A stretch of DNA of 64,000 bases from Saprolegnia diclina VS20 (GCF_000281045.1 NW_008246147.1:59437-123436), one strand, 5' to 3'; shown: positions 43,457 to 53,835, counted from the first letter of the stretch. Program-made: numbers and translations. The notes: a model not told the origin generated them from the sequence alone.

Positions 43457-44764
43457 TTACGTGGAGGGATTGACGGGCAGCGGGCCATCGAGCACTTGCC
43501 GCTGCTGCGCGAGGAGCCCTGCCATGTCGAGGACGTACCCGCCAGGGTACGCGATTCGATGGTAGAGCGCAAACATCGCACTCACAAACAAGAGCGCGTC
43601 GACGCGATCCAGGAGGCCGCCGTGGCCAGGGATCAGCGTCCCCGTGTCCTTCACGCCCGCGAGCCGCTTGAGAAGCGACGCAAAGAGGTCGCCGTAGCGC
43701 GAAATCGCAGCACCGACAACCGCAAAGCCGAGCCGCAACCGAAACCGCATACGGTACTGCGCCTCGTCGGCCGTATCCTTATCGTCCAAGAGAAGAAAGT
43801 CGACAAAGATGACGCCGCCGACGCCGAGCAAGATGCCGCCCAAGGAGCCTTCAATGTCCTTGTTGGCCGAAATGTGCGCGGCAAGCGGGTGCGGGCGGCG
43901 GTAGCGCAGCCAGTTGAGGAGGTGACCAGTGAAATACGCGCCCGTGTCGGCGCCCCAGACGACCGCAAGGAAGCCGAGCGCGATACGCGGGCCGTCGTGG
44001 ACTTGGAGAAGCAAGTCGGCCATCGGATACATGAGCTGTACGATGTAGCCGTAGCCGACGACCGCAAGAAGCGCGTGGAGACAGCCTCGGAGCATGCGGT
44101 CGGGCGCCAAGGTGGACGAGAGCGCTAGCGGGAGATGGATGAGGACGAGCGCGAGGATCACTTCGATGCGCACGTGCGCGTTGCTGAGTGGCACGAAGCA
44201 GTGGCGTTGTCCGGTGTCGCAGAGGATCTTGGCGAGGACCGAGAACGAGTAAAAGATCTGCTGTGTCAGAAGCACGACCGCTGACGTCCAATTCGGCGTC
44301 AAGAGCGCGCAGTAGAGTGTAAGCCACGCCGACATGCCAAGAAAGATGGTAAACTCGTGGATCGCGTTGTGCGGGAGGTGGTACCACTCGATGCAGCGCT
44401 GGAGGTGGGCAAAGCCGATCGCGAGACCGCTGGCGACGACCGCGGCGAGAAGCGCGGCGAGCGTCTTGGGGTAGGCGCCCGCGAGGCCCGAGACCGCGCA
44501 AGTCGAGGCGTCAAAGGGCGGCAGGTCGGTGCGAGTGGTTGCGAGCAAGCTGTGCATGTAGCGGTGCACGATGCGCTCGGCGAGCCATGCAAACTCGTAG
44601 TTGCAGATGGCAACGACAAAGGCGCAGAGGTAGAAAGGCGCGCCGTGCGGACCGTAGAAGAGATATGCAACGACGAGCGACCCTAAGATCAGGGCAGAGA
44701 GCACGCGCTGGGCGAGGTTCGACTGCCGCAGCGCCGCCCAGGACGGCACGCGCGGTAGCTTCAT
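43457..44764 (-). CDS. CDS1: CDP-diacylglycerol synthase (phosphatidate cytidylyltransferase)
   Basis: 435 residues from ATG 44764 (MKLPRVPSWAALRQSNLAQR); the frame is open 61 codons further upstream but this Met begins the family-like N-terminus. Eight or more hydrophobic helices span the protein. Diagnostic motifs are VVWGADTGAYFTGHLL, HISANKDIEGSLGGILLGVG and, at about residues 360-385, the complete PROSITE-type signature SLLKRLAGVKDTGTLIPGHG followed by GLLDRVDALL. The enzyme makes CDP-diacylglycerol from CTP and phosphatidic acid in the ER membrane (or mitochondria), feeding phosphatidylinositol and cardiolipin synthesis. No introns are needed. Confidence 0.93.
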   Translation of the reverse strand: MKLPRVPSWAALRQSNLAQRVLSALILGSLVVAYLFYGPHGAPFYLCAFVVAICNYEFAWLAERIVHRYMHSLLATTRTDLPPFDASTCAVSGLAGAYPKTLAALLAAVVASGLAIGFAHLQRCIEWYHLPHNAIHEFTIFLGMSAWLTLYCALLTPNWTSAVVLLTQQIFYSFSVLAKILCDTGQRHCFVPLSNAHVRIEVILALVLIHLPLALSSTLAPDRMLRGCLHALLAVVGYGYIVQLMYPMADLLLQVHDGPRIALGFLAVVWGADTGAYFTGHLLNWLRYRRPHPLAAHISANKDIEGSLGGILLGVGGVIFVDFLLLDDKDTADEAQYRMRFRLRLGFAVVGAAISRYGDLFASLLKRLAGVKDTGTLIPGHGGLLDRVDALLFVSAMFALYHRIAYPGGYVLDMAGLLAQQRQVLDGPLPVNPST

Positions 44765-46089
44765 GCAGAGGGAGCAGTGTGAGTGAACAAGGTGCGACAG
44801 TCGCGGAGTTTCTCTTATAACATTAGTCGCTAGTATGTTTGGAAGGAAGCAGACCCCGATTGCAGTTACGTGCGTAAAATATCGAGGCAAAACCCTTGTT
44901 TTAAGAGAGTAGACCGTTTGTAATGGCCGGAAGAATGCAATCGACACCCAGCACCACGACTATACCAGTGTTAAATCTACCTTTAAATTGAATAACGAAC
45001 GACTTATTGGGCGAAGCGCAGCACGAGCGCAGCGAGGGCACGGTACTAGTTGCGCAAAATGAAGTCTCACCAAGTTGTTCCGGCGTGCGTCCCGGTAACG
45101 GTCATATTCGTTGAAGTACGTCTGTCCTGCTAATGTCGTCATATTGTAACTTGCTTTTACTATTCGGTTGACATAATATATGTTAAGTACGTCAACGAAC
45201 TTAACAGGATGTATGCACCTTGGCAAACCCGCGCGCAGAGTGCATTTGGCATCGATGCGTGCAGTGCCAATCCCGGGCGTAGCGTGAGCACTTGCGATAG
45301 GGCACAACGTCGCTGGAAAGGGCACAATACCAACGTATCGTCGTTGCTCGTCAACCGGTAGGCATGAGGCACGAGGTATGGACAACGTCAGTGCATTTGA
45401 CGGAATATATTCGATGCTTGCATGTATCCCACCATGAACGACTCATGCTGAGGATTTCCTCCGAATGACCTACAGCACCCAAGTGTCCATCGAAACTGCC
45501 CAGTGCTCGATCGACGACGATATATTCGAAGACTGCACCCCCGTCGAGTTCTACAGACGTTGCAACCTTGCACGAGACGAAAAGCTTGGCCGCATCGTGT
45601 TCAAGGCTGTTCAGACCCTGTCCTAGTCAACACCATCGACTAACTGACTGGATGTACGACACACTGAGATTTACAGCACTTGCACCGTCCTACAAGAGAC
45701 ATACGACGGCGCCTACGAGGATCATCGCAGAGGAAGCTCGGTGCCAACGTTGTCCCCGATCGTGCGTTCGATCCGCTCGCTCTTGTCCCGCGAAGCAGAG
45801 ATCCAGGTCGCGCACTGGCTTCCCATCGTACGGTCGTCGACGGTTGCTACCGTTACGGCCACGCTGATTGGCTGACTGGCGATTCACGATGCCGTTTCGT
45901 GACGCCACGTCATATCGACTGGATCTCGAGTCCTCTCTATCTCTCGACGCTGGACGGAATAACGGGAAACACCTGTGGTAAGGTGCTCTGTGCTTCAGCT
46001 GCATCGCTGCGAACGTCTGGACACTGGGCCGCTAAACTTTACAGCATCCGCTTCCCTTCATTTTTCAATTCCTTGTTTCGCACACGATC
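44765..46089. other. Intergenic ~1.3 kb, nothing recognised
   Basis: It lies between the reverse CDP-DAG synthase and the forward peroxidase gene, with lower GC than the neighbouring genes. Several ORFs of 60-150 codons exist but none shows a domain or coding-like composition. It presumably holds both promoters. Confidence 0.5.
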
Positions 46090-47013
46090 ATGCTTCGCAA
46101 AATGCTCTTCGCACTCCTCGCGTGCGCCGTGACCTTCTCGAGCGCGCTCACGCAGCGCGACGTCGAGACTGCCAAAGGCCTCCTCCGACAAGTCGCGGGG
46201 CCCATCAACTCGAACCAGTTTCTCCAGTTTGCCGGACGCATGCTCCAGCTCTGGTTCCACGATATCGACACGTTTGGCGCTGTCGCCAACGGCGGCCCCA
46301 ACGGCTGCGTGAACGCGCAGTCGGGCGCCAACGCAGCGGTCCTCGGCGTCATCTCCTCGATCAACCAGATTCACCGTCAAATGCGCGGCGTCATCTCCAA
46401 GGCCGACCTCTATGTGCTTGGCGCGTCGGTCGTCATTATGGACTCGATTCCGAAGGGGTCGCCTGTCGGTATGGACCTGCTCGGGAACTTCATGACGGGC
46501 CGCCCCGACAAGGCGGTGTGCGACCTGCAGAACGTCTTGCCGAACCCGACGGGCGCGATTTCGACGGTCCAGCAGGCCGTCTCGCAGCGTCTCGGCTTGA
46601 CGAAGGCCGAGACCGTCGCGCTCATGGGCGCGCACACGCTGGGCGGCGCGCATACGTCCATCTCGGGCTTTACCGGGCCGTTCGACGACACGCCAGCTGT
46701 CTTTGACAATGTCTACTACACATCGTACTTGACCAAGCAGTGGATCAAGCGCCAAGGGCAGTCGGGCGTCTTCTGGGCCGCCAACGACAACTCGGGCACG
46801 ATCCGCTTCAACGTCGATATGGCCCTCGCCATTGACACGGCCCGCTGCCGTACGAACCAAGGCTGCCCGCTCCAGCCGCAGGGCACCATGGACTGGATCA
46901 AGCTCTACGCGTCGGACGCTGCGCAGTGGCACCAGAACTTTGCCTCGGCCTTCCAAAAAGTCAGCGCCAACGGCATCCGCGGCCTCGTGCCCGTCACGCA
47001 GCTGCGGGCCTAA
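46090..47013 (+). CDS. Secreted haem peroxidase (plant/fungal peroxidase superfamily)
   Basis: 307 residues, single exon, with signal peptide MLRKMLFALLACAVTFSSAL. The distal helix reads AGRMLQLWFHDIDTF and the proximal haem-ligand helix reads ALMGAHTLGGAH. GGPNGCVNAQSGANAA and ISKADLYVLGASVVI also match the superfamily (distal calcium site and the I-S-x-A-D motif). In canonical enzymes the residue four before the distal His is Arg (RLxFHD); here it is Gln (LQLWFHD), so compound I formation may be altered. Oomycete members are often secreted during growth on plant or animal material. The substrate is unknown. Confidence 0.85.
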   Translation: MLRKMLFALLACAVTFSSALTQRDVETAKGLLRQVAGPINSNQFLQFAGRMLQLWFHDIDTFGAVANGGPNGCVNAQSGANAAVLGVISSINQIHRQMRGVISKADLYVLGASVVIMDSIPKGSPVGMDLLGNFMTGRPDKAVCDLQNVLPNPTGAISTVQQAVSQRLGLTKAETVALMGAHTLGGAHTSISGFTGPFDDTPAVFDNVYYTSYLTKQWIKRQGQSGVFWAANDNSGTIRFNVDMALAIDTARCRTNQGCPLQPQGTMDWIKLYASDAAQWHQNFASAFQKVSANGIRGLVPVTQLRA

Positions 47014-47257
47014 GTGTCTTCGCCACCTGGACGCTTGACGTCCACGTACTTCTACAGTAATTCGAGTGTTGTATATTGTCCTTCGCTTCCTACTTTTCTG
47101 TGATACCCTCCGCAAACCAATCTTTTGCACACGGTGGTGTATCCTAGGAGAGCTTCTCTGCCTCCTTCTACCTCTGAAGCTAGAGGTCGCAACCTACGCC
47201 TTGTCGAAATACTAGTAGCCGACTTCACGCACAAAGTACAGAGAGACGAGTTAAGTC

Positions 47258-48783
47258 TTAACTCAGCACAACGTCGATGAGCTCGTCGCCTTCGAGGTCG
47301 TATTGCTACGCGATAAAGACAACTTGAGTGCATAGCCGAGGTCGTGGTTGTACCGAGAAGGGCTGGTCGGGGTGCATCAACTCGCCGTCGATCTTGAAGC
47401 GAACGTGGGCCGGATCCAAATGTCGCTTGGCGCAGACCTTCTGCACCAGTGTCTTGACGAGCGCCGTCTATGCATGCGTCAAGAACCGTCGACTAGCGCA
47501 TGCAGACGCACGGTTGAGATCTTGAAGGCCTCCGTCTCGGTGGACGGAAGGAAGCGGAGGTTGACGCTTACGGCGGTCGGGTCTTCGGCGATCGCTTGGT
47601 CGCACGCGGCCTCGACGACATCGGTCGAGTCGAGACTATAATGCTGCAGCACCTATTGTGTCAATACCGAAACTCCGTGAGTAGACAGATACCGAGATGG
47701 GCTTGTCGAGCTCGAGGGTGTCGCCCAAGAGCTTGAGCGTCACGTCATCTGGCGACAGCTTGTGCACGTTGCAGAACGAGAGCAGAAGCTTCTGCACGGG
47801 CATGCTGCTCGAGATGCGGTAGATCTCGATCTTGCCGCCGGTCCGGCGCACCTTGACCCGGATGATGTCTTTGGCCGGCGATTTCGCCGGTGATTTCGCC
47901 ATGGACTTGGCCGGCGACTTGGACGCGACGTACGCTGCTGCAGAGTCCACGATGGCGTTGACCACGTCGTTGTCTTCGAGGTCGTAGCGCTACACGATAC
48001 AGATATATCGCACATAACAGAGCACGTTCTGCCGTACCTCGGGCGTGTCCCCAAGCTCGATCGCGACGCCGTCGTAGACGAAGCGGACGCCGGCCGGCAC
48101 GAGGTCGTGGCACTCGCAGAATTTGCTCAACAGCGTGTCGAAGGTCGCCGTCTACATGCATCGCGTCGACTCCTGTGCTTACGAGAGGCTTCTTCTACCT
48201 GAGGCATGCGAATGCGCTCGGTCTGCTCGCTTCCACTGAGCGATATCCATTGTACGGCGAGCGTGATCATGGCGTCGTCGCCAGAAAAGGCAGTCGAATG
48301 GGACACGTCGGTCGCGACGACGTCGACGGGCTGCACCTTCCTGAACACCTCGTCGCCATGAGGTCGATGTCGTACATGGTCGATAGCACGTACCGCAAGA
48401 TGGCTTGCGTTCGCTGCAGCACCGGGTCGTTCGCGAGCTTCATCTGGATTTCAATGTCGTTATCGTCCTCGTCGGACGACGAGTCGTCGAGGTGCACGAC
48501 GCCGTCCTTGTCTTCCTTGGGCGGCGACGCCAAGGCGCGGCGAATGGGCCGGCGGCGCAGCGGCGAGTCGGTTCCGGAGGGCGGCGACGTCGCCTGCGAG
48601 GCGCCGACGCGCCGCCGCTTGACCGGCGTGACGTTGAGCAGGTTGTCGTCGTCGCTGTCGGAGGCGATCTCCACTAGACGCAAGCAAGATGAGGCGGCTA
48701 TGAGGCAGCGCGGGCGGCTGCGTACCGACGATGCGCCGCTTGCTGTGGTCGGGCACGTACTCTTCGCAGTCCGAGTCGCTCAT
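47258..48783 (-). CDS. Triple SUMO-like-domain protein (Rad60/Esc2/NIP45-like)
   Basis: Eight exons give 397 residues: 48783-48726, 48673-48394, 48340-48199, 48151-48038, 47989-47693, 47652-47512, 47467-47354 and 47305-47258. Introns are 40-53 nt and the CDS is a multiple of three. The acidic N-terminus (MSDSDCEEYVPDHSKRR, then SDSDDDNLLNVTPVKRRR) resembles Rad60/NIP45. Three ubiquitin-fold units follow: FDTLLSKFCECHDLVPAGVR...RYDLEDNDVVNAIVD; KIEIYRISSSMPVQKLLLSF...HYSLDSTDVVEAACD; and TTALVKTLVQKVCAKRHLDP...QYDLEGDELIDVVLS. Each has the (D/E)LE(D/G) turn before the last strand that is typical of SUMO-like domains. Between units 1 and 2 is a KSPAKSMAKSPAKSPAK linker. Rad60/Esc2/NIP45 have two SUMO-like domains and bind Ubc9 and SUMO in DNA repair. 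None of the three ends in a processable GG. Confidence 0.82.
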
Positions 48784-49148
48784 GATGTCGGGCCAGAATC
48801 CAATAATCGGCTTCACAAATCCAACACTATCACTGGTTTCGGCACATGCCGCATTTAGTGAATAGTGTAGGTGGCGTCGCGCCCCCGCGGTGGGATTGGC
48901 CAAAAAGCCCTGGCCAGTGGTCGTTCTCTGCCAATCAACGTCGTCAAAATGTATTTGCGTGTCTCATTGGCCAATTGCATTTAATGTTGCTTCTTCTTTA
49001 CCAATCAGATGGTAGGCCCGGCTGACTTGATAATTTCGAGGCATTGAAAAGACTACGAGTTGATACTTGATACTCGTACTTGGGATCGCGCACCCAAAGC
49101 TCCTTGTTGTCGACGCATTTTGTGTACAGAATTGTCCTTGGTTGTCAA
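48784..49148 (-). promoter_or_regulatory. Promoter of the SUMO-like gene, CCAAT cluster
   Basis: CCAAT or ATTGG words near 48894, 48931, 48965 (CATTGGCCAATTG, both strands) and 49001, within 230 bp upstream of the start codon at 48783. No gene is seen in the interval. Confidence 0.45.
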
Positions 49149-50294
49149 CTAGTTGGACTCAAGCGAAAAGTCCGCGTGCAAGTAGTCGCGGTCGGAGAGA
49201 GTCATGGAACTCAGCGTCTCGAGCGGCGAGAGGTCGTCGGCAACCGACGTTTGCGGGCTCACCGGTGCTGGGCTCGGTCGCGGCGACGAAAGCACAGGAA
49301 TCGACTCGTTCTCGGTCAAAATGAGCTCGAGTTCCGAGTCTTCTGGCTGCGAGCTCTGTCTCGCTAAGAAGAACGTCGGGGGCTCGGGGCGACTCGGTCG
49401 AGCGGGTTGCCGCCCGGGGGGGCGGCGGGGGGCTTGGTTTCCGCTCGTGATCGGTGGCCGCGGCTCAAAGTTGTCGATGCAAATACACGTCTGGTTGCGA
49501 ACGAACGGGTCGAGTGTTTCGAGCGACGTCGTGTCCACGCGATGCGGACGGTAAATGTGCGTCCGCAGCGCCGCCCGCTTGACTTCATTGGCCTCGCGAA
49601 CCGCGTCGGCTTTCAACTGCGTCGGCGTCGGCGACGACGTAATGAGCTGTTTGTGTATTCGCTGGAGATGGACGTTCTTGGCGGCATTCGAGGCCTCAAA
49701 CGCCTGCACCGAGTACGTGGGTTTCTGCGCCAAAATGCGCTTGCGGTACAACTATCCAAGAATACGCTATCCAAATCTATCCAACACAGGATAGAAACCT
49801 CGTTTTCCTTGGCGATGCGGGCGTTCTGCCGCACTCGGTTGCGCTCGTAGCCGGACACAAGGGTGTACTTGTTGTGGTTGTCGATCTTTGGTAGCATGTT
49901 GGCGTCAATGCATGTGCCTGGTGCAAACGCCGTCGCGCTCTTTAGGCTCTTGGCCGACGGGACCATGATGTGCGCCATCTTTTCCTATCAACGTTTGAGA
50001 AGATGAGGCCATTCGCCTTGGAGAATGTATGTACCATGAGGAGCGCATTCTCATACGATATCTTGCCGTGCATTTCTAGGGTGCTATGCGTCAATGAGGA
50101 CGACTAGGGATCGTACCGGCAACTTGGCTGGCCTTTTTCGCGTTGAACTCGAGATGGGCAAATGCGCGGGGGCTTGTGACGTGGCACATGCCCTTGGAGC
50201 CGCGGAGGTTCTCCAATAGAAGCGCAGCGTTCTGCGAAAGCTCTCGCCGAGCGCAGAGCACGTTGGCGACCGGCATGTCCTGGTTGTGGACCAT
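49149..50294 (-). CDS. CFAP97 (Hemingway/KIAA1430-like) flagellar-associated protein
   Basis: Four exons give 335 residues: 50294-50117, 50075-50035, 49984-49799 and 49751-49149. Introns are 41, 50 and 47 nt and the CDS is a multiple of three. The joined N-terminal half contains the CFAP97 domain pattern: KISYENALLMEKMAHIM, then IDNHNKYTLVSGYERNRVRQ, IAKENELYRKRILAQKPTYS. This corresponds to the animal pattern of a first helix with YENxxLxxK, a short loop, and ENxxIxxRIxxxxPxY. The C-terminal half is Pro/Ser-rich and acidic, probably disordered. CFAP97-type proteins are linked to cilia and flagella; in an oomycete this would serve the zoospore flagella. The last intron contains three TTGGATAG repeats. 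Confidence 0.75.
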
Positions 50295-50635
50295 CTCGGC
50301 AGCCCAAATTGTACTGTGATCACAGCGAAATACAATCAGATATTTGCTGAATAAAACGTTCAAGGAACGATTCCTATCGCACGAACACTCGTTATTGTTG
50401 TTGTGATACTTGCTTGCGCTGATATCGTTGGCTGGTACCGGTCGGTAGGTGCTGGGCACTGAGGCCGGCGCATCTCGTGGATTGTTGAAGGCGTGTTCAC
50501 TGGGCTTCAAGAAGTGGCATGTGCCGAATGTAGCAATCAACTGACCTTTTTCAAATGCCTATAAATAGCCGCCAATCCCACGTGCTATCCGGATAGAGCT
50601 CCGGACACAGTGGAAGTTCCTGTGGTGGACGGAAG
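50295..50635. promoter_or_regulatory. Bidirectional promoter (CFAP97 / threonyl-tRNA synthetase)
   Basis: On the tRNA-synthetase side are TATAAATAGCC (50560-50570), a CCAAT (50572-50576) and a perfect palindrome TATCCGGATA (50586-50595), all within 80 bp of the start codon at 50636. The remainder has nothing recognisable. Confidence 0.5.
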
Positions 50636-53199
50636 ATGCTGCGCTCTCTGCATGGCCGGCCGATCTGGCGCCGCCCGAGCAGCTTCATGAGTACGGTCCG
50701 GTGCATGGGCCATGCGGCGACGCGCCTCGACAAGTGGAACGCAGAGCTCGCGCGCCAGGCGCGGGCGACGACAAGCGCGACCCCGCCGGCGACGGTGCAG
50801 CTCCTCGTGCCCTCGGTCGCGACGCCGTATTCGCCGACGATGGCGGCCACGCCGCTGCAAGCGATGCAGCAGTTTACGCAAGCGACTGGCGCCAAGATTC
50901 CGCCCGTGGTCGGCGCGACGATTGCAACGACGACGGACGAACAGATTGTGTGGGACCTCTCGCGGGAGCTGCCGGCGACGACGACGCACGTCGCTTTGCA
51001 TGACTTTGACGACAAGCGCATGGAGGCCATGTTCTGGCACTCGTCGGCGCACGTGCTTGGCGCCGCGCTCGAGGCCAAGTTTGGCGACGACGTGCTCCTC
51101 TGCGATGGCCCGTCGCTGCCCGATGGCTTCTTCTACGAGATGTACCTGCCGTCCGGCCGCACGCTGTCGGAGCACGACTTTAGCGACATTGAAGCTGAGA
51201 TGGCCAAAATCATCAAGGCGCGGGCGCCGTTCGAGCGACTGCAAGTGACGCGCGACGTGGCCAAGGATATGTTTGGCTACTCCAAGTTCAAGCTCCAAAT
51301 GCTCAACAACATCCCGGCCGACGAGCCGATCACGCTGTACAAGTGCGGGAGCTTTGTCGACCTCTGCCGCGGCCCACACCTTCCGCACACGGGTACGTCT
51401 CGACGCCTCACTGCGTCTGCAACGGATATGAGGTGGCCATGCCACGCAGGTCCATCGTGGACGTGGCCACCTCTTTACTTGTATCCTACAGCAAAGCATG
51501 ACTGGCGAACACCTCAGCGATCTAGCATTGATCCTACTGAGCTACAGTTGGACCGACATCCTCTTCCTCTGCTTGCTTTGCTCTCGATCGCCTGCTCATG
51601 AACGTGCGAGTAGGCATGCTGCAGACCGTCGCCCTCACCCGCTGCGGCGCGTCGCACTGGACGCACGGCCCCGAGCTGCTCCAGCGCGTGTACGGCGTCA
51701 CGTTCCCGGACAAGGCGCGCATGAAGGAGTGGAAGCATCTCCAGGCCGAAGCCAAGAAGCGGGATCATCGGTAGAGTCCCTTCGCTGTCGCAAGGAGCCA
51801 AGACGCTGTACGTAGGATCATTGGCAAGGCGCAAAGCCTCTTCCTCTTCCACCCGTGGAGCCCCGGAAGCTCGTTCATGCTGCCGCATGGCACCCGCATC
51901 TTTAATCGCCTTGCGTCGTTCATCCGCCACGAGTACCGCAAGCGTGGGTACGACGAGGTCGTGACGCCGCTCATCTTCAAAAAGGTTGCGATTCAGATTC
52001 AGATTCGGCATGCTAAATCTCAAGTAGGAACTCTGGGAAACGTCGGGCCACTATGAAAACTACAAGGAAGACATGTACAGCGTGCGCCCGGGCATGGACG
52101 ACGACGCGCACATGTCGTGTGCGGACCACGCCAACCACGCGGCCCTGCAGAGCGACGACGACGTCGACCTCTTTGGTCTCAAGCCCATGAACTGCCCGGG
52201 CCACTGCCTCATGTTTAAGGAAAACAAGGTCTACTCGTACCGCGAGCTCCCCGTGCGGTTTGCCGACTTTTCGGCCTTGCACCGGTACTGTCGCATCTCA
52301 ATTTGAATCTCAATTTTGACAATACATTGCAGGAACGAAGCGTCGGGGGCGCTCACGGGGCTCACGCGCGTGCGCCGCTTCCACCAAGACGACGCGCACA
52401 TTTTTTGCCGACCGGATCAAGTCCAAGATGAGATTCACTCGTGCCTCGCCTTTATCAAGCACGTCTACGGCGTCTTTGGCTTTGAGTTTCAGGTAGATTC
52501 CGAGTCAAGTTTTTGAGATTGAGGTGGAAATGGTAGCTGCGGCTCTCGACGCGCCCCGAGGCTTACATGGGCGACCTGGCGCTGTGGGACTCGGCCGAGG
52601 CGCAGCTCGAAGCGGCGCTCAACGCCTTTGACATGCCGTGGACGCTCAACGCTGGCGACGGTGCGTTCTACGGCCCCAAGATCGACATTGCTGTCCGCGA
52701 TGCTCTCAAGCGCGAGCACCAGTGCGGTACGATCCAGCTGGACTTCCAGCTGCCATTGCGCTTCAACCTCAAGTACGACGGCAGCGACGGCAACGAGCAC
52801 ACGCCCATCATCGTCCACCGCGCGGTCCTGGGCTCGATCGAGCGCATGATGGCGATTCTCATCGAGCACACGGCGGGCAAGTGGCCGCTCTGGCTGAGTC
52901 CGCGCCAAGTAGCCGTGCTGCCGTTGACCGAGCACCAAGAACCGTACGCGCAGCAGGTGCACGCAGCGCTGCACGCGCACGACGTGTACGTGGACGTCAT
53001 CGGGCATGGCAAGACGCTCAACAAACGTATTCGAGACGCGCAGCTCGCGGGCTACAACTACATTGTGGTCGTCGGCGAGAAGGAAGCGGCGGCCAACGAG
53101 GTCAACGTCCGGACCCGTGATGGCAACGCCGTCCTCGGCACGTCGAGCGTCGAGTCGTTTGTGGCGAAGATCCTCTCAGAGCAAGCTGCTTTCCAGTGA
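50636..53199 (+). CDS. THRS: Threonyl-tRNA synthetase
   Basis: Six exons give 720 residues: 50636-51392, 51614-51770, 51816-51984, 52028-52284, 52333-52492 and 52537-53199, with the CDS a multiple of three. Five introns: the first is unusually long (221 nt), the rest 43-48 nt. The domain order is: basic N-terminus with mitochondrial-presequence character ([20 protein letters not shown]), a TGS-type region, an editing/second additional domain ([30 protein letters not shown]), class II catalytic core with zinc ligands ([39 protein letters not shown]), and an anticodon-binding domain ([20 protein letters not shown]). The several in-frame Mets near the N-terminus (18, 24 and later) would allow mitochondrial and cytosolic forms from one gene, which is an inference. 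Confidence 0.93.
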
Positions 53200-53329
53200 G
53201 ATTTGGTTTTGAATATACGCAAGTAGAGATATGATCTCGTTGGATCGTCAGCTCTTCTCAAGGGGTTGCAGTGCATCGCCGTGATTGACACACAAGCCAA
53301 AGCCGCCTGCGCATCCGCCCCCTGTCATC

Positions 53330-53470
53330 AATGTTCAGGTTGAAGCGGGTGCTTGGGCTCGCGACGTAGCCACCGCCGACCGCATCGTAGACGCCAAACG
53401 TCGCGACCGACACGTCACCATGGAACAGACCTTGGTCGTGCGTCGACGCGAAGGCTTTGGCGACCTCGAG
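53330..53470 (-). pseudogene. Fragment of the pseudokinase-NHL family (kinase lobe)
   Basis: The reverse strand reads LRLQLLLEVAKAFASTHDQG and LFHGDVSVATFGVYDAVGGG, nearly the same as MRLQLLLDAARDLASTHDHG and AFHGDVSCAAIGVSDAVGGG of the forward gene at 54395. No start, membrane segment or downstream part is attached, and its orientation is opposite to the intact genes. It is a broken, inverted fragment. Confidence 0.7.
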
Positions 53471-53654
53471 TAGCAGCTGCAGTCGCAGTGGCGGTGACAC
53501 TTGTATGGATACGGGTGCGCTTTGGCGTCAAATGCTTGCGAATCGTGTGTGTGCGAGGCGTCATTCATGGCGCTCATTTCGTCCTGGAGCGATGTGGCAT
53601 CGACCGCGGACGCGCCGAGTCGGCGCAAGTACAGACGGCGTACACTGTTTCATG

Positions 53655-53835
53655 TTGGAAGGCAGCACCAGCTTTGCCTCGCTCACGGGCATCGCCAGTT
53701 CGCTTTTCGTCGCCACAGTGCTGGCCTCATGCGTGCGACCGACGGCACGTGGCCGATGCAGGTAACGACGCTGTGCGCACCGTGAACGCGAACAGTGTCG
53801 TCTCGGCGTTAGCCGGTACCGGTGAGCAGCGCTGC
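53655..53835 (+). pseudogene. Fragment of the pseudokinase-NHL family (propeller part)
   Basis: The forward strand reads SFASLTGIASSLFVA and, in another frame a little later, ADAGNDAVRTVNANSVVSAL followed by AGTGEQ. In the intact gene at 56514 the same order is SLASLTGDAYSLFVA and ADAGNNAVRTVDPNGVVATL. The region between is shortened and frame-shifted, so this is a decayed piece. Confidence 0.65.

Noticed and set aside
44765-46089. ORFs of up to about 240 codons, including 45975-46706 forward
   Set aside because: Non-coding composition; the longest overlaps the peroxidase gene in another frame.
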